Shown in pieces: positions 35,725 through 43,507 of a DNA stretch of 43,507 nt. The DNA is from Lentisphaeria bacterium. GTDB lineage: Bacteria; Verrucomicrobiota; Lentisphaeria; Victivallales; UBA1829. The stretch is from positions 1-43,507 of the forward strand of contig JAFXYP010000057.1 of the NCBI GenBank assembly GCA_017541665.1, given 5' to 3'. The translations under genes and the position numbers were made by a program. The notes beneath the pieces were generated by a model that worked only from the letters and a program-made list of their open reading frames with translations, did not search any database and had not been told where the DNA came from. Within the stretch, counting starts at the first letter, position 1; each line of letters opens with the position of its first letter.

Positions 35725-38304
35725 TCAGATATTGATGTAGAATTTCTGCATTTCGGGGGCGCGCTGGGCGATGTTGACGAGGTGGTCGCCGATGCGTTCG
35801 AGTTCCCAGAGCATTTCGATGAAGATCACGCTGGCGTCGACGGCGCATTGCCCTTTGTTTCGGCGCTCCACATGGACCTGTTCGTACTGCTTGGCCAGCT
35901 CGTTGATCTCGCGTTCGTTGGCCTCTGCGTCGCTGGCGACGTGCGCGGCCTGCTGCTGTTCGCGGGCCTGTTCCGCCATCATGGCCTTGATGTTCTTTTC
36001 GTACTTGTGCGCGAGCTTGTTCAGCTTTTTTTCACCCTCCAGCGCGGACCGGATGCCGTCTTCGCTTTCCTTGGGTTTGTGGGAGAGCGCGAGCTTCACG
36101 TTGTTCGCCTGAGAACTCAGAAGATCCCAGAGGGAATTGAGGTTGTCCTGCGCCACGTCGGAAAGCTTGGTGTCGACCTTGGAGAGACGCTTGGTCAGGC
36201 GCATGATGTTGGCCGTGTGATCCGCGATGCGTTCGGCGTCGTTGGTGCAGTGCATGAGCAGCGGGATCAGGTTGGACTGCGGGTTGGAGAGGTGCTGGCG
36301 CGTGATCTGGACCAGATAGTTCGTGATGTCGGACTGCATCTTGTCGACCTGCTGTTCGTCGGCCTCGAGCTGTTCGAACTCCTTTTCGTCAACGTGGGCG
36401 GCGCGGAAATGGTGGTTGACGGCGCGGTCGATCATGCTCCAGGAAAGCTCGACCATCTTGCGGATCTCGATGATCGACTGCTCAATTGCCATGGCGGGCG
36501 TGCGAAGCAGCAGGGGTTCGAGCGTGCGCGTGCTGACCGGCTTGGTCTTGTCGCCGGGAATGAGCGTTTCGCAGAGATGCGCGAAGGGCTTCAGCATGGG
36601 CATGATGGCGAGGACCGTGACAACGTTGAAGATCGTGTGCGCCATGGCGATGTGGCGTTCCAGGTTCTGCGGGACCGCGGCAAACGCGTCGCCGGGCGTG
36701 ATGGCGTTCACGATGTACAGGAAGAACGGCGTACGGTGCGCGCCGACGGGGATGTAGAGCAGGACCACCATCAGGATCGCGCCGAAGAAGTTGAAGAGGA
36801 AGTGCGCGAGGGCGGCCTGCTTCGCCACGCGGTTGGCCGTGAACGAAGCCAGGCAGGCGTTGATCGTGGTACCGATGTTCGTGCCGATCAGGAGCGGGAC
36901 GGCGGTATAGAAATTGACGAGCCCGGCCGCCGACAGCGCCAGGATGATGCCGACCACCGCCGCGCTGGCGCTGACCATGAAGACGGCGAGCATGCCGAGC
37001 CCGATCGCGCCGAGGATCGGGAGGAACGGCATGAACCCGTCTGGCGTTTTCGGGGCGCAGTCGATCAGGGAGAAGAGGTTGAGGAACGACGGGAATGTGC
37101 CGAGGATGCTCATCTGGGTGCTCATCATGTTCATGCCGAAGAAGAGCATGCCGAACCCGAAGACCGCGTTGCCCCAGCCCTGCAGATTGCGTTTTTTCGT
37201 GAAGGTCATCAGGATGAAGCCGATGGCGATGGCGGGCAGAGAAAAGCCGCTGAGATTGAACGAGATCAACTGCGCGGTCACGGTCGTGCCGATGTTCGCG
37301 CCGAAGATAATGCCGATGGCCTGCACCAGGTTCAGCAGGCCGGCGTTGATGAAGCCGAGCACCATGATGGTCGTAGCGGCGCTGGACTGGATGACCGCGG
37401 TAACGAAGGTGCCGGCGAGCACGCCCAGGAAGGCGTTTTTCGAAAAGAACTGGAGCACCTGCTGCATCTTCTCGCCTGCAATATTCTGGAGGCCGCGGCT
37501 CAGGCGCAGCATGCCGAAGATCAGGAACGCGATGCCACCGACCATGCTCATGGCCACGGAGAACATGTCGATGCCGAGCAGACGGGCGTCGATGGCGCGC
37601 ATGTAAATGCCGTGCACCGGATCGGCGACCTCGATCGAGAAATGGTATTCGCCGGTTTCCCCGCCGAGACGGACGAACGTCTGCGCCAGGCCGTTCTTGT
37701 CGGTCAGGACTTCGGGCGAGAGCACCTTCGGCTGGGATTTGCTGCGCGGGGCGGATTTGACGCTGAAGAAGACGGGAGCATTCTCAACGGGTTTTCCGTC
37801 CGCATCGACGACTTTGATCACCAGGGGGTCTCCGAGCACTTCGTTCGTCATGCCCTGACGTTCGGCATTCTCGATTTTCGCGCCCACGATCAGGCGCACG
37901 AGGACGGACTTGTCGGGATCGTTCAGCGGAGTGATTTTCACATAATTGTCGCCGACCTTATGACCGGCCCGTATTTTCGCGCGGACGACGCCGACGACGT
38001 CGGTCTCCTCCGACAGCTGCGTGATCTCCAGGTCCGACCCCTCGACGGCCTCGAACTTCACGGGCTCGCCGGCAAGAAGGGGCTGTTTCTTCGAGGACGG
38101 GGAATCTTCGCCTGCCGCACTGCGCACTTCCACACGCACATCCCGCTCGAACTCCTCTCCGGGGACAGTGCTCTGGTCGGCGCCGTAGACGACGTCGAGT
38201 CGTCCGACTTTGCGGGGGCGGTCGGAGGCGCCGTCACATGCGGAAAAGACCGCGATCAGGACGCACGACAGCAGAAGAGAAGCGAGGCATGAAACAAATC
38301 TCAT
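35725..38304 (-). CDS. Na/Pi cotransporter (NptA type) with lipoprotein signal, Ig-like domains and PhoU-like tail
   Basis: The 859-residue protein has a lipoprotein-type signal ending in FSAC (Cys23), and two Ig/invasin-like beta domains at about 30-225 (for example VGDNYVKITPLNDPDKSVLV and VKVVDADGKPVENAPVFFSV-like spacing). The transporter follows, with the inverted pair of NptA motifs FVTAVIQSSAATTIMVLGFI plus IIFGANIGTTVTAQ and, later, PLLIGTNIGTTINACLASF. The C-terminal domain (about 590-859) is helical and PhoU-like (CTNDAERIADHTANI, MLWELERIGDHLVNIAQRAP). It should move phosphate with Na+. The Ig domains must lie outside. Start 38304 fits the promoter at 38367-38339 and GAAGG; the frame extends 21 codons upstream. 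Confidence 0.9.
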   Translation of the reverse strand: MRFVSCLASLLLSCVLIAVFSACDGASDRPRKVGRLDVVYGADQSTVPGEEFERDVRVEVRSAAGEDSPSSKKQPLLAGEPVKFEAVEGSDLEITQLSEETDVVGVVRAKIRAGHKVGDNYVKITPLNDPDKSVLVRLIVGAKIENAERQGMTNEVLGDPLVIKVVDADGKPVENAPVFFSVKSAPRSKSQPKVLSPEVLTDKNGLAQTFVRLGGETGEYHFSIEVADPVHGIYMRAIDARLLGIDMFSVAMSMVGGIAFLIFGMLRLSRGLQNIAGEKMQQVLQFFSKNAFLGVLAGTFVTAVIQSSAATTIMVLGFINAGLLNLVQAIGIIFGANIGTTVTAQLISFNLSGFSLPAIAIGFILMTFTKKRNLQGWGNAVFGFGMLFFGMNMMSTQMSILGTFPSFLNLFSLIDCAPKTPDGFMPFLPILGAIGLGMLAVFMVSASAAVVGIILALSAAGLVNFYTAVPLLIGTNIGTTINACLASFTANRVAKQAALAHFLFNFFGAILMVVLLYIPVGAHRTPFFLYIVNAITPGDAFAAVPQNLERHIAMAHTIFNVVTVLAIMPMLKPFAHLCETLIPGDKTKPVSTRTLEPLLLRTPAMAIEQSIIEIRKMVELSWSMIDRAVNHHFRAAHVDEKEFEQLEADEQQVDKMQSDITNYLVQITRQHLSNPQSNLIPLLMHCTNDAERIADHTANIMRLTKRLSKVDTKLSDVAQDNLNSLWDLLSSQANNVKLALSHKPKESEDGIRSALEGEKKLNKLAHKYEKNIKAMMAEQAREQQQAAHVASDAEANEREINELAKQYEQVHVERRNKGQCAVDASVIFIEMLWELERIGDHLVNIAQRAPEMQKFYINI

Positions 38305-38338
38305 AAAAAACCTTCGGCAGTGTTTGAATATTTGTAAT

Positions 38339-38367
38339 AATATATCACTCTTCATGCCAAAAATCAA
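38339..38367 (-). promoter_or_regulatory. Putative promoter of the Na/Pi transporter gene
   Basis: On the minus strand TTGATT (38367-38362), 17-bp spacer, TATATT (38344-38339). It stands back to back with the plus-strand promoter at 38376-38404, with 8 bp between the -35 boxes. Confidence 0.72.
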
Positions 38368-38375
38368 GTATTCCC

Positions 38376-38404
38376 TTGAAAAAGGACGAAAGATGCATTA
38401 TATT
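38376..38404 (+). promoter_or_regulatory. Putative promoter of the glycosyl-1-phosphate transferase and lpxK
   Basis: TTGAAA (38376-38381), 17-bp spacer, TATATT (38399-38404). The leader would be about 160 nt (38411-38573) and contains no obvious gene. Confidence 0.72.
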
Positions 38405-38573
38405 ATTTCGATTGCAGTTTTCCTAAAAACAGCAATTCGCCACACAGTCTGTCGCAACGTTTTGCGGAAGCGTATCTTTTGCCGTTTTATCAGCAGACAT
38501 ATGACCGAACAACGGAGTTTGCGCGCGCCGCGATTGCAAAAAACGATTTTGACACGAAGGAAATGCCCGTGTT

Positions 38574-40670
38574 ATGGAAACATTGAAACAACTGATAACC
38601 AACTCCATTTTCCCGCTGGCGGCATTTGTCGTCTCCCTGATTCTGACCCGCATCTGCATCGCAGTGCTGCCGCATCTCGGGTACATGGACATCCCCAAAG
38701 GACGGCATATCCACAAGAAGCCCGTTCCGCGCGCAGGCGGGATCGGATTCATTCTGGCGTTCTGGATTTCCATCTCGCTTTATGCGGCGAAACTCTGCGG
38801 CGGAGATTTCTCGAAGCTCACAGACCAGAAGGTCGGCCAGTTCCTCATCGCGCTGGCGGGCGCATCATTCATCCTGCTGCTCACCGGACTGTACGACGAT
38901 CGTTTCGACATGCCGAGTCTGCTGAAGCTCATGCTCCACATTTCGGCGGGCGCCGTGCTCTTCTTTCTCGGCGGCGGCATCCGCACGTTCACGCTCCTGA
39001 ATCATACATTCACGCTCCCCCTGTGGGCCGCACTGCCCCTGACGGTTATTTGGACGATCGGGATCGTCAATGCGTTCAACCTGATCGACGGGCTGGACGG
39101 ACTCGCCGCCGGCCTGGCATCCATCTCCTCCATCGTCATCGCGGCCTGGATCCTGCTCAACGGCGGAAACATGCCGATGGTGATCCTGCTCCTCACGTTC
39201 TGCGGAGCCTGCCTCGGGTTTCTGGTGTACAATTTCTCCCCGGCACGCATCTTCATGGGCGACACCGGCAGCATGTTCCTCGGGCTCTTCTTCGCCATGA
39301 CGAGCATGGACCAGTGTTCCCGGCCCGCCGTCACCGTCGCCGCGCTTCTGGTGCCCCTGGTCGCGATCGGCGTGCCGATCTTCGACGTGATCCTGGCTGT
39401 CTGGCGCCGCACCGTGAGGCGGTTCGGCGTGCACATGCTGAAGGAGAACCTCGACAACGCCGAAGTCGTGACCGAACTCGAACACGGCATCAACTCAACC
39501 GGGAAGGTCGAGATCAGAACCGCCATCGAAAACGGAAGCGGCGTGATGTCCGCCGACCAGGACCATCTGCACCACAGGCTCCTGCGCGAGTCCCACAACA
39601 AGACCAGCCGCGCCGTCCTGCTGATGTACGCGATCTCCATCGTTTTCTCCCTCGGCGCCATCGGGCTGACGTTCATCGGACGGAGCATGCCCGCGCTGGT
39701 GTTCCTGCTTGTCATCATCGGCATTTTCTTCGTGCTCCGCCTCGCGAACATCGAGCTTCTGGCGTCCATGAGCGTCCTGGCACAGGGTGTCCGCCGTCCG
39801 CGCAAGACGCTTCTTCTGACCATCGCGCATCCCATCCTCGACTTCCTGTTGGTCACGGCATCCTTCTTCCTCGTCTATGTGCTCATCCGAAAACCGCCGC
39901 CGCCCCCGAACGGCCTGTATCTTTACCTCGTTCTGAGCGCACCGTATATCCTGGTCCTGCTGTTTTCCGGCATCTACCGCACCTACTGGCTGCGGGCCGG
40001 CATCGAACGGTATTTCCGCCTGCTCAAACTCCTGGCGATCGCTGCGGTCATCTCCTTCATCCTCCTGAACATCTGCGCCTGGAAGAACTGGGTCATCGTG
40101 GACGACTCAAAACGCATGACGATGATCATCTTCCTGCTCAACACGTCCTTCTCGGTCGCCGCCATCATGTCCGAACGCTTCCTGCTCCACTTCTTCGAGG
40201 CGTTCGCCCTCCGGTCCTACTACCTGAAGAACTCGCCCGAAGCAAGCCGGCACAACACCATCATCTACGGCGGCGGCCTGGGCTGCCGCATGTACATCAA
40301 TAACCTCTACAGCAGCCGCCATCTCTCCTGTCCGTTCCGCATCCTGGGCATCGTGGACGAGGATCCGTCCCTGCAGAATCTGAACGTCTACGGGTTCCGC
40401 GTGCTCGGCACCAGCGGGGACCTGGATGCCCTGTACAAGGACAAGCCGTTCGACTCCATCGTCCTGACTACGGTCAACATCGCCGACAGGCACGTCGAAA
40501 ACATCCGCGCCTTTGCGCGTGAGCACAACATCCGGGTGACCATGTTCCTGGCCCAGGAGTATCCCGCCGACCTCGATTTCTTCAAGGTGCTTCAGGAAAA
40601 GGCGATCAGTCCTTTTGTCGAAAATGAACCGGACAAACAGGACAAAGGCGCTCCGGGACGCGGATCATGA
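38574..40670 (+). CDS. WecA/TagO-type polyprenyl-phosphate glycosyl-1-phosphate transferase fused to a CapD-like nucleotide-binding domain
   Basis: The 698-residue membrane protein has a full WecA/MraY-type N-terminal half: LTGLYDDRFDMPSLLKL (the DD motif), IGIVNAFNLIDGLDGLAAGL, SPARIFMGDTGSMFLGL and DQDHLHHRLLRE (the His-rich motif). About 370-570 has further helices, and 560-680 is a soluble Rossmann-like domain (HNTIIYGGGLGCRMYINNLY, FRILGIVDEDPSLQNLNVYG, FRVLGTSGDLDAL). The latter matches the N-terminal CoA-binding-like part of CapD/WbpM-type dehydratases but lacks the dehydratase domain. It should transfer a sugar-1-phosphate, probably GlcNAc-1-P, to undecaprenyl phosphate. AAGGAA lies about 12 nt upstream. 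It overlaps lpxK by 4 bp. Confidence 0.88.
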   Translation: METLKQLITNSIFPLAAFVVSLILTRICIAVLPHLGYMDIPKGRHIHKKPVPRAGGIGFILAFWISISLYAAKLCGGDFSKLTDQKVGQFLIALAGASFILLLTGLYDDRFDMPSLLKLMLHISAGAVLFFLGGGIRTFTLLNHTFTLPLWAALPLTVIWTIGIVNAFNLIDGLDGLAAGLASISSIVIAAWILLNGGNMPMVILLLTFCGACLGFLVYNFSPARIFMGDTGSMFLGLFFAMTSMDQCSRPAVTVAALLVPLVAIGVPIFDVILAVWRRTVRRFGVHMLKENLDNAEVVTELEHGINSTGKVEIRTAIENGSGVMSADQDHLHHRLLRESHNKTSRAVLLMYAISIVFSLGAIGLTFIGRSMPALVFLLVIIGIFFVLRLANIELLASMSVLAQGVRRPRKTLLLTIAHPILDFLLVTASFFLVYVLIRKPPPPPNGLYLYLVLSAPYILVLLFSGIYRTYWLRAGIERYFRLLKLLAIAAVISFILLNICAWKNWVIVDDSKRMTMIIFLLNTSFSVAAIMSERFLLHFFEAFALRSYYLKNSPEASRHNTIIYGGGLGCRMYINNLYSSRHLSCPFRILGIVDEDPSLQNLNVYGFRVLGTSGDLDALYKDKPFDSIVLTTVNIADRHVENIRAFAREHNIRVTMFLAQEYPADLDFFKVLQEKAISPFVENEPDKQDKGAPGRGS

Positions 40671-41839
40671 CGCTGCATGAGATCGGAGAAAACCTGGAAC
40701 AGTATTTCATCGAAATCATCCAGGAGAAACGCCGCGGTTCGTTCGACCGCATTACCTACGGATTCCTGTTCCTGGCCTCCAGGTTCTACCGGCGTGCCGT
40801 CCAGTTCCGTCTCTGGCTGTACGAAAACCGCGTCATCCGCAACCACTCCATCGGCTGCCTGGTCGTCAGCATCGGCAACCTGACGTGCGGCGGCACGGGC
40901 AAGACCCCGGTCGTGGAGATCTTCGCCAAGACACTGAGCCGGAAAGGACGCCGCGTCGCCGTCCTCAGCCGCGGATACCGCAGCCGCGACAGGTCCTTCA
41001 TCGACAAGCTCCGCAGAAAGTTCTCCTCGAGCCATCGCATCGTCCCCCCGCGCGTCGTGTCCGACGGCAAGAACCTGCTGCTGAACTCGCTTTCGGCGGG
41101 CGACGAACCGTACATGCTCGCGACAAACCTGAAGGATGTGGTCGTGCTGGTCGACAAGGACCGCGTGAAATCCGGCCTCTACGCCATCGAGGAGTTCCAT
41201 ACCGACACGCTCATCCTCGATGACGGATTCCAGTACCTCGGCCTGCGCCCGCACCTGAACATCCTGCTCGTGGACTCCACGTCGCCCTTCGGAAACCACC
41301 ACGTCCTGCCGCGCGGGCTTCTCCGCGAGCCGGTTAAGAACATCCGGCGTGCCGACTACATCTTCCTTACGAAATCCGACGCCTCGCCGCGCCTGCGCCA
41401 CCTGAAGGGGTTCCTGCGGCGCCACAACCGCCGCGCCGAAATCATCGAGTGCTGCCACCGCCCGAAATACCTGGAGGACGTGTTCGACCGCGGCATCCGC
41501 TTCCCGCTCACCATGCTCAACGGCCTGAAGATCGCTTCGCTCTCCGCCATCGCGAACCCCGCCAGCTTCAACGCGTTCCTGACCCAGCACGGCGGCGTTA
41601 TCGTGCTGGAACGCCATTTCGCCGACCACCACCGTTACAGCCAGCAGGAAATGATCGACTTCGTGAACAGCGCGAAGGCCGCCGGAGCCGAATACATCCT
41701 CACGACGGAAAAGGACGCCGTCCGAATGCCGCGCCTCGACCGCCGCGATCTCCCGTTCCTCTTCCTCCGCATCGAGATCGACATCCTCAGCGGACAGGAA
41801 AACTTCGACCAGTGCATCACCCGCATCTGCTTTCTGTAA
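40667..41839 (+). CDS. lpxK: Tetraacyldisaccharide 4'-kinase
   Basis: LpxK phosphorylates the 4' position of the lipid A disaccharide at the inner membrane. The 390-residue product has a membrane-binding helix region at the N-terminus and Walker A GNLTCGGTGKTP (70-81). VAVLSRGYRSRDR, VVSDGKNLLL, GDEPYMLA, DTLILDDGFQYLGLRPHLNI and LLVDSTSPFGNHHVLPRGLL-REP follow, with ILTTEKDAVRMP near the end, all family motifs. The ATGA overlap with the upstream glycosyltransferase implies coupled translation and links lipid A with surface polysaccharide synthesis. No clear terminator follows; a 14-bp palindrome is at 41859-41872. Confidence 0.95.
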   Translation: MTLHEIGENLEQYFIEIIQEKRRGSFDRITYGFLFLASRFYRRAVQFRLWLYENRVIRNHSIGCLVVSIGNLTCGGTGKTPVVEIFAKTLSRKGRRVAVLSRGYRSRDRSFIDKLRRKFSSSHRIVPPRVVSDGKNLLLNSLSAGDEPYMLATNLKDVVVLVDKDRVKSGLYAIEEFHTDTLILDDGFQYLGLRPHLNILLVDSTSPFGNHHVLPRGLLREPVKNIRRADYIFLTKSDASPRLRHLKGFLRRHNRRAEIIECCHRPKYLEDVFDRGIRFPLTMLNGLKIASLSAIANPASFNAFLTQHGGVIVLERHFADHHRYSQQEMIDFVNSAKAAGAEYILTTEKDAVRMPRLDRRDLPFLFLRIEIDILSGQENFDQCITRICFL

Positions 41840-41950
41840 GCACGCATATCTGCGGATGATCCCGGCCGGGATGAAACCTCGGGACCGGCACGTTCGGCAA
41901 ACAAAAAAAGCGTTTTCCCGGGAATTCTCTAATTTCTATAGGGAAATCAC

Positions 41951-41978
41951 TTGATTTTTTAGAAAAAACCTTTATATT
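41951..41978 (+). promoter_or_regulatory. Putative ppdK promoter
   Basis: TTGATT (41951-41956), 16-bp spacer, TATATT (41973-41978) in an A+T-rich stretch, about 75 bp before the start codon. Confidence 0.65.
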
Positions 41979-42052
41979 AAATGTTTATCTTTTCACAATC
42001 GGTCTAAAAAAACACGCAAGAAACGCAAAACAACTGTTAGAAAGGGTTTCGC

Positions 42053-43507
42053 ATGAAGAAATCTTCCGCGAAAAAGTACGTCTATCTGTTCGGAAAAGGC
42101 ATGAGCGACGGCGACGCTACCATGAATGAACTGCTCGGCGGCAAAGGCGCCAATCTCGCCGAAATGGCCAAACTCGGACTCCCCGTTCCCGCCGGATTCA
42201 CCATCACCACCGAATGCTGCGTCGATTATTTCGCGAACGGCCAGAAGAATCCCGCCGGCCTCGACGCCCAGATCAAGACTGCTCTCGCAAAAGTCGAAAA
42301 GGTCATGAAGATGGCCTACGGCGACCCGAAGAACCCGCTCCTCGTCTCCTGCCGCTCCGGCGCCAGGAAGTCCATGCCCGGCATGATGGAGACCGTCCTG
42401 AACGTCGGCCTCGCCACCAGCACGATCCCGGGCCTCGTGAAGCGCACCGGCGGCAACGAACGCTTCGTCTATGACGCCTACCGCCGCCTCATCATGATGT
42501 ACTCCGACGTCGTGATGGAAAAGGCCGAAGGCATTGAGCCCGCCGAAGGCTGCGCCATCCGCAAGCAGCTCGACACCATGCTCGACGACCTGAAGAAGGC
42601 AAAAGGCTACAAGAGCGACACCGACCTCTCCGTCGCCGACCTGAAGAAACTCTGCAAGGACTTCAAAGTCCGCATCAAGAAAGTCCTCAAGCGCGAATTC
42701 CCCGACGATCCCATGCTCCAGCTTGAAGGCGCCATCGGCGCCGTCTTCAAGAGCTGGAACGGCAAGAAGGCCGTCTCCTACCGCCGCATCGAAGGCATCC
42801 CGGACGACTGGGGCACCGCCGTCAACGTCCAGAGCATGGTCTTCGGCAACATGGGCGACACCTCCGCCACCGGCGTGGCGTTCACCCGCGACCCCGCCAC
42901 CGGCGACAACAAGTTCTACGGCGAATGGCTCATCAACGCCCAGGGCGAAGACGTCGTCGCCGGCACCCGCACCCCGTTCCCGCTGAACAAGGAGACCAAG
43001 AACGAGCAGAACAAGCATCTGGCATCCATGGAGGAAATGCTCCCGAAGACCTACAAGGAACTCGTCGGCATCCGCAACAAGCTCGAACGCCACTACCACG
43101 ACATGCTCGATATTGAGTTCACCATCCAGGACAAGCAGCTCTTCATGCTCCAGTGCCGCGTCGGCAAGCGCACCGGCACCGCCGCGTTGAACATGGCCAT
43201 GGACATGCTCTCCGAAAAGCTCATCGACGAGAAGACCGCCGTCATGCGCGTCGCCCCCGCCCAGCTCGACGAACTCCTCCACCCGATCCTCGACCAGAAG
43301 GCCGAAAAGGCCGCCAAGGTCCTCGTGAAGGGCCTCCCCGCCGGCCCCGGCGGCGCGGTCGGGCGGATCGTCTTCAACTCCGAAGACGCCATGGCCTGCC
43401 ACAAGAAGAAAATCGCCTGCATCATGGTCCGTGAAGAGACCAATCCGGAAGACGTCGACGGCATGCGCGCCGCCACCGGCATCCTGACCGCGCGCGGCGG
43501 CATGACC
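42053..43507 (+). CDS. ppdK: Pyruvate phosphate dikinase, N-terminal 485 residues, cut by window edge
   Basis: PPDK interconverts pyruvate, ATP and phosphate with PEP, AMP and pyrophosphate; in anaerobes it usually runs toward pyruvate and ATP in glycolysis. The visible part has YVYLFGKGMSDGDATMNELL-GGKGANLAEM, LPVPAGFTITTECC, the ATP-grasp segment LLVSCRSGARKSMPGMMETV-LNVGL, GTAVNVQSMVFGNMGDTSATG, ATGDNKFYGEWLINAQGEDV and LFMLQCRVGKRTG. It ends in ILTARGGMT, just before the catalytic His expected in the next codons. AAAGGG precedes the ATG. Together with gpmI it suggests a fermentative, pyrophosphate-using metabolism. The C-terminal PEP-binding domain lies outside the window. Confidence 0.96.
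   Translation, partial: MKKSSAKKYVYLFGKGMSDGDATMNELLGGKGANLAEMAKLGLPVPAGFTITTECCVDYFANGQKNPAGLDAQIKTALAKVEKVMKMAYGDPKNPLLVSCRSGARKSMPGMMETVLNVGLATSTIPGLVKRTGGNERFVYDAYRRLIMMYSDVVMEKAEGIEPAEGCAIRKQLDTMLDDLKKAKGYKSDTDLSVADLKKLCKDFKVRIKKVLKREFPDDPMLQLEGAIGAVFKSWNGKKAVSYRRIEGIPDDWGTAVNVQSMVFGNMGDTSATGVAFTRDPATGDNKFYGEWLINAQGEDVVAGTRTPFPLNKETKNEQNKHLASMEEMLPKTYKELVGIRNKLERHYHDMLDIEFTIQDKQLFMLQCRVGKRTGTAALNMAMDMLSEKLIDEKTAVMRVAPAQLDELLHPILDQKAEKAAKVLVKGLPAGPGGAVGRIVFNSEDAMACHKKKIACIMVREETNPEDVDGMRAATGILTARGGMT

Noticed and set aside
35692..38292. 866-codon open frame antisense to the Na/Pi transporter gene
   Set aside because: Low-complexity His/Asp/Val/Arg composition typical of antisense shadows; the opposite strand encodes a complete transporter.
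41859..41872. Palindrome ATCCCGGCCGGGAT after lpxK as an operator or terminator
   Set aside because: It has no loop and no T-run, and a single 14-bp palindrome in G+C-rich DNA is weak evidence.

Overview
The window is a stretch of bacterial chromosome with high G+C. The genes are closely packed and no phage, transposase or integrase gene is visible. The likely source is the PVC superphylum, probably Lentisphaerota (Victivallis-like). This is an inference from four things: a Minf_1886-family protein (19501-19944), which is confined to Planctomycetes/Verrucomicrobia relatives; a 35-residue basic protein beside lpxA; Gram-negative lipid A genes (lpxA, lpxK); and several large exported repeat proteins. 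No 16S or phylogeny supports it here.

Layout. 1-916: start of pnp and all of rpsO on the minus strand, separated by a leader with a long interrupted hairpin. 1187-4712: gpmI, a stand-alone FEN-type 5'-3' exonuclease and yggS. 5065-12547: an exported or surface protein region (small lipoprotein, 1443-aa lipoprotein with a duplicated C-terminal module, membrane-anchored pilin-like protein, exported ankyrin protein). 13059-18423: exported GH2 beta-galactosidase and a YgiQ radical-SAM protein, convergent. 18651-22576: a three-gene operon (membrane protein, Minf_1886 protein, M16 peptidase). 22776-26384: LysM lipoprotein, an odd membrane protein and a methyltransferase. 26579-27511: small basic protein and lpxA. 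27832-29445: Sel1-repeat protein. 29641-32642: rpsP-khpA-trmD-rplS-rnhB-DUF7010, lacking rimM. 32843-35048: two half-size chromate transporters, an amidohydrolase and tRNA-Glu(UUC). 35145-38304: DUF2062 protein and a lipoprotein/Ig/NptA/PhoU fusion. 38574-41839: a polyprenyl-phosphate glycosyl-1-phosphate transferase fused to a CapD-like nucleotide-binding domain, overlapping lpxK. 42053-43507: start of pyruvate phosphate dikinase.

The least expected signal is non-coding. Clusters of short perfect hairpins sit just after the stop codons of gpmI, yggS, the ankyrin gene, the Sel1 gene and an ankyrin-gene remnant. They fall into families. The clearest is a 22-nt element with a 7-bp stem GTGCNNN/NNNGCAC and an 8-nt loop near GCTNCGCT, found five times with compensatory stem changes. 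A 23-nt variant lies in each unit of a perfect 3 x 44-bp tandem repeat after gpmI. A second family has a CAAG loop, and a third has the form xAGGC-loop-GCCTx. I know of no named element that matches.

Eighteen sigma70-like promoters can be read by eye, mostly TTGNNT, 16-17 bp, TATNTT. They correct several start codons (ankyrin, lacZ, Sel1, rpsP, small basic protein) and include one strong promoter antisense to the end of the rpsP operon.
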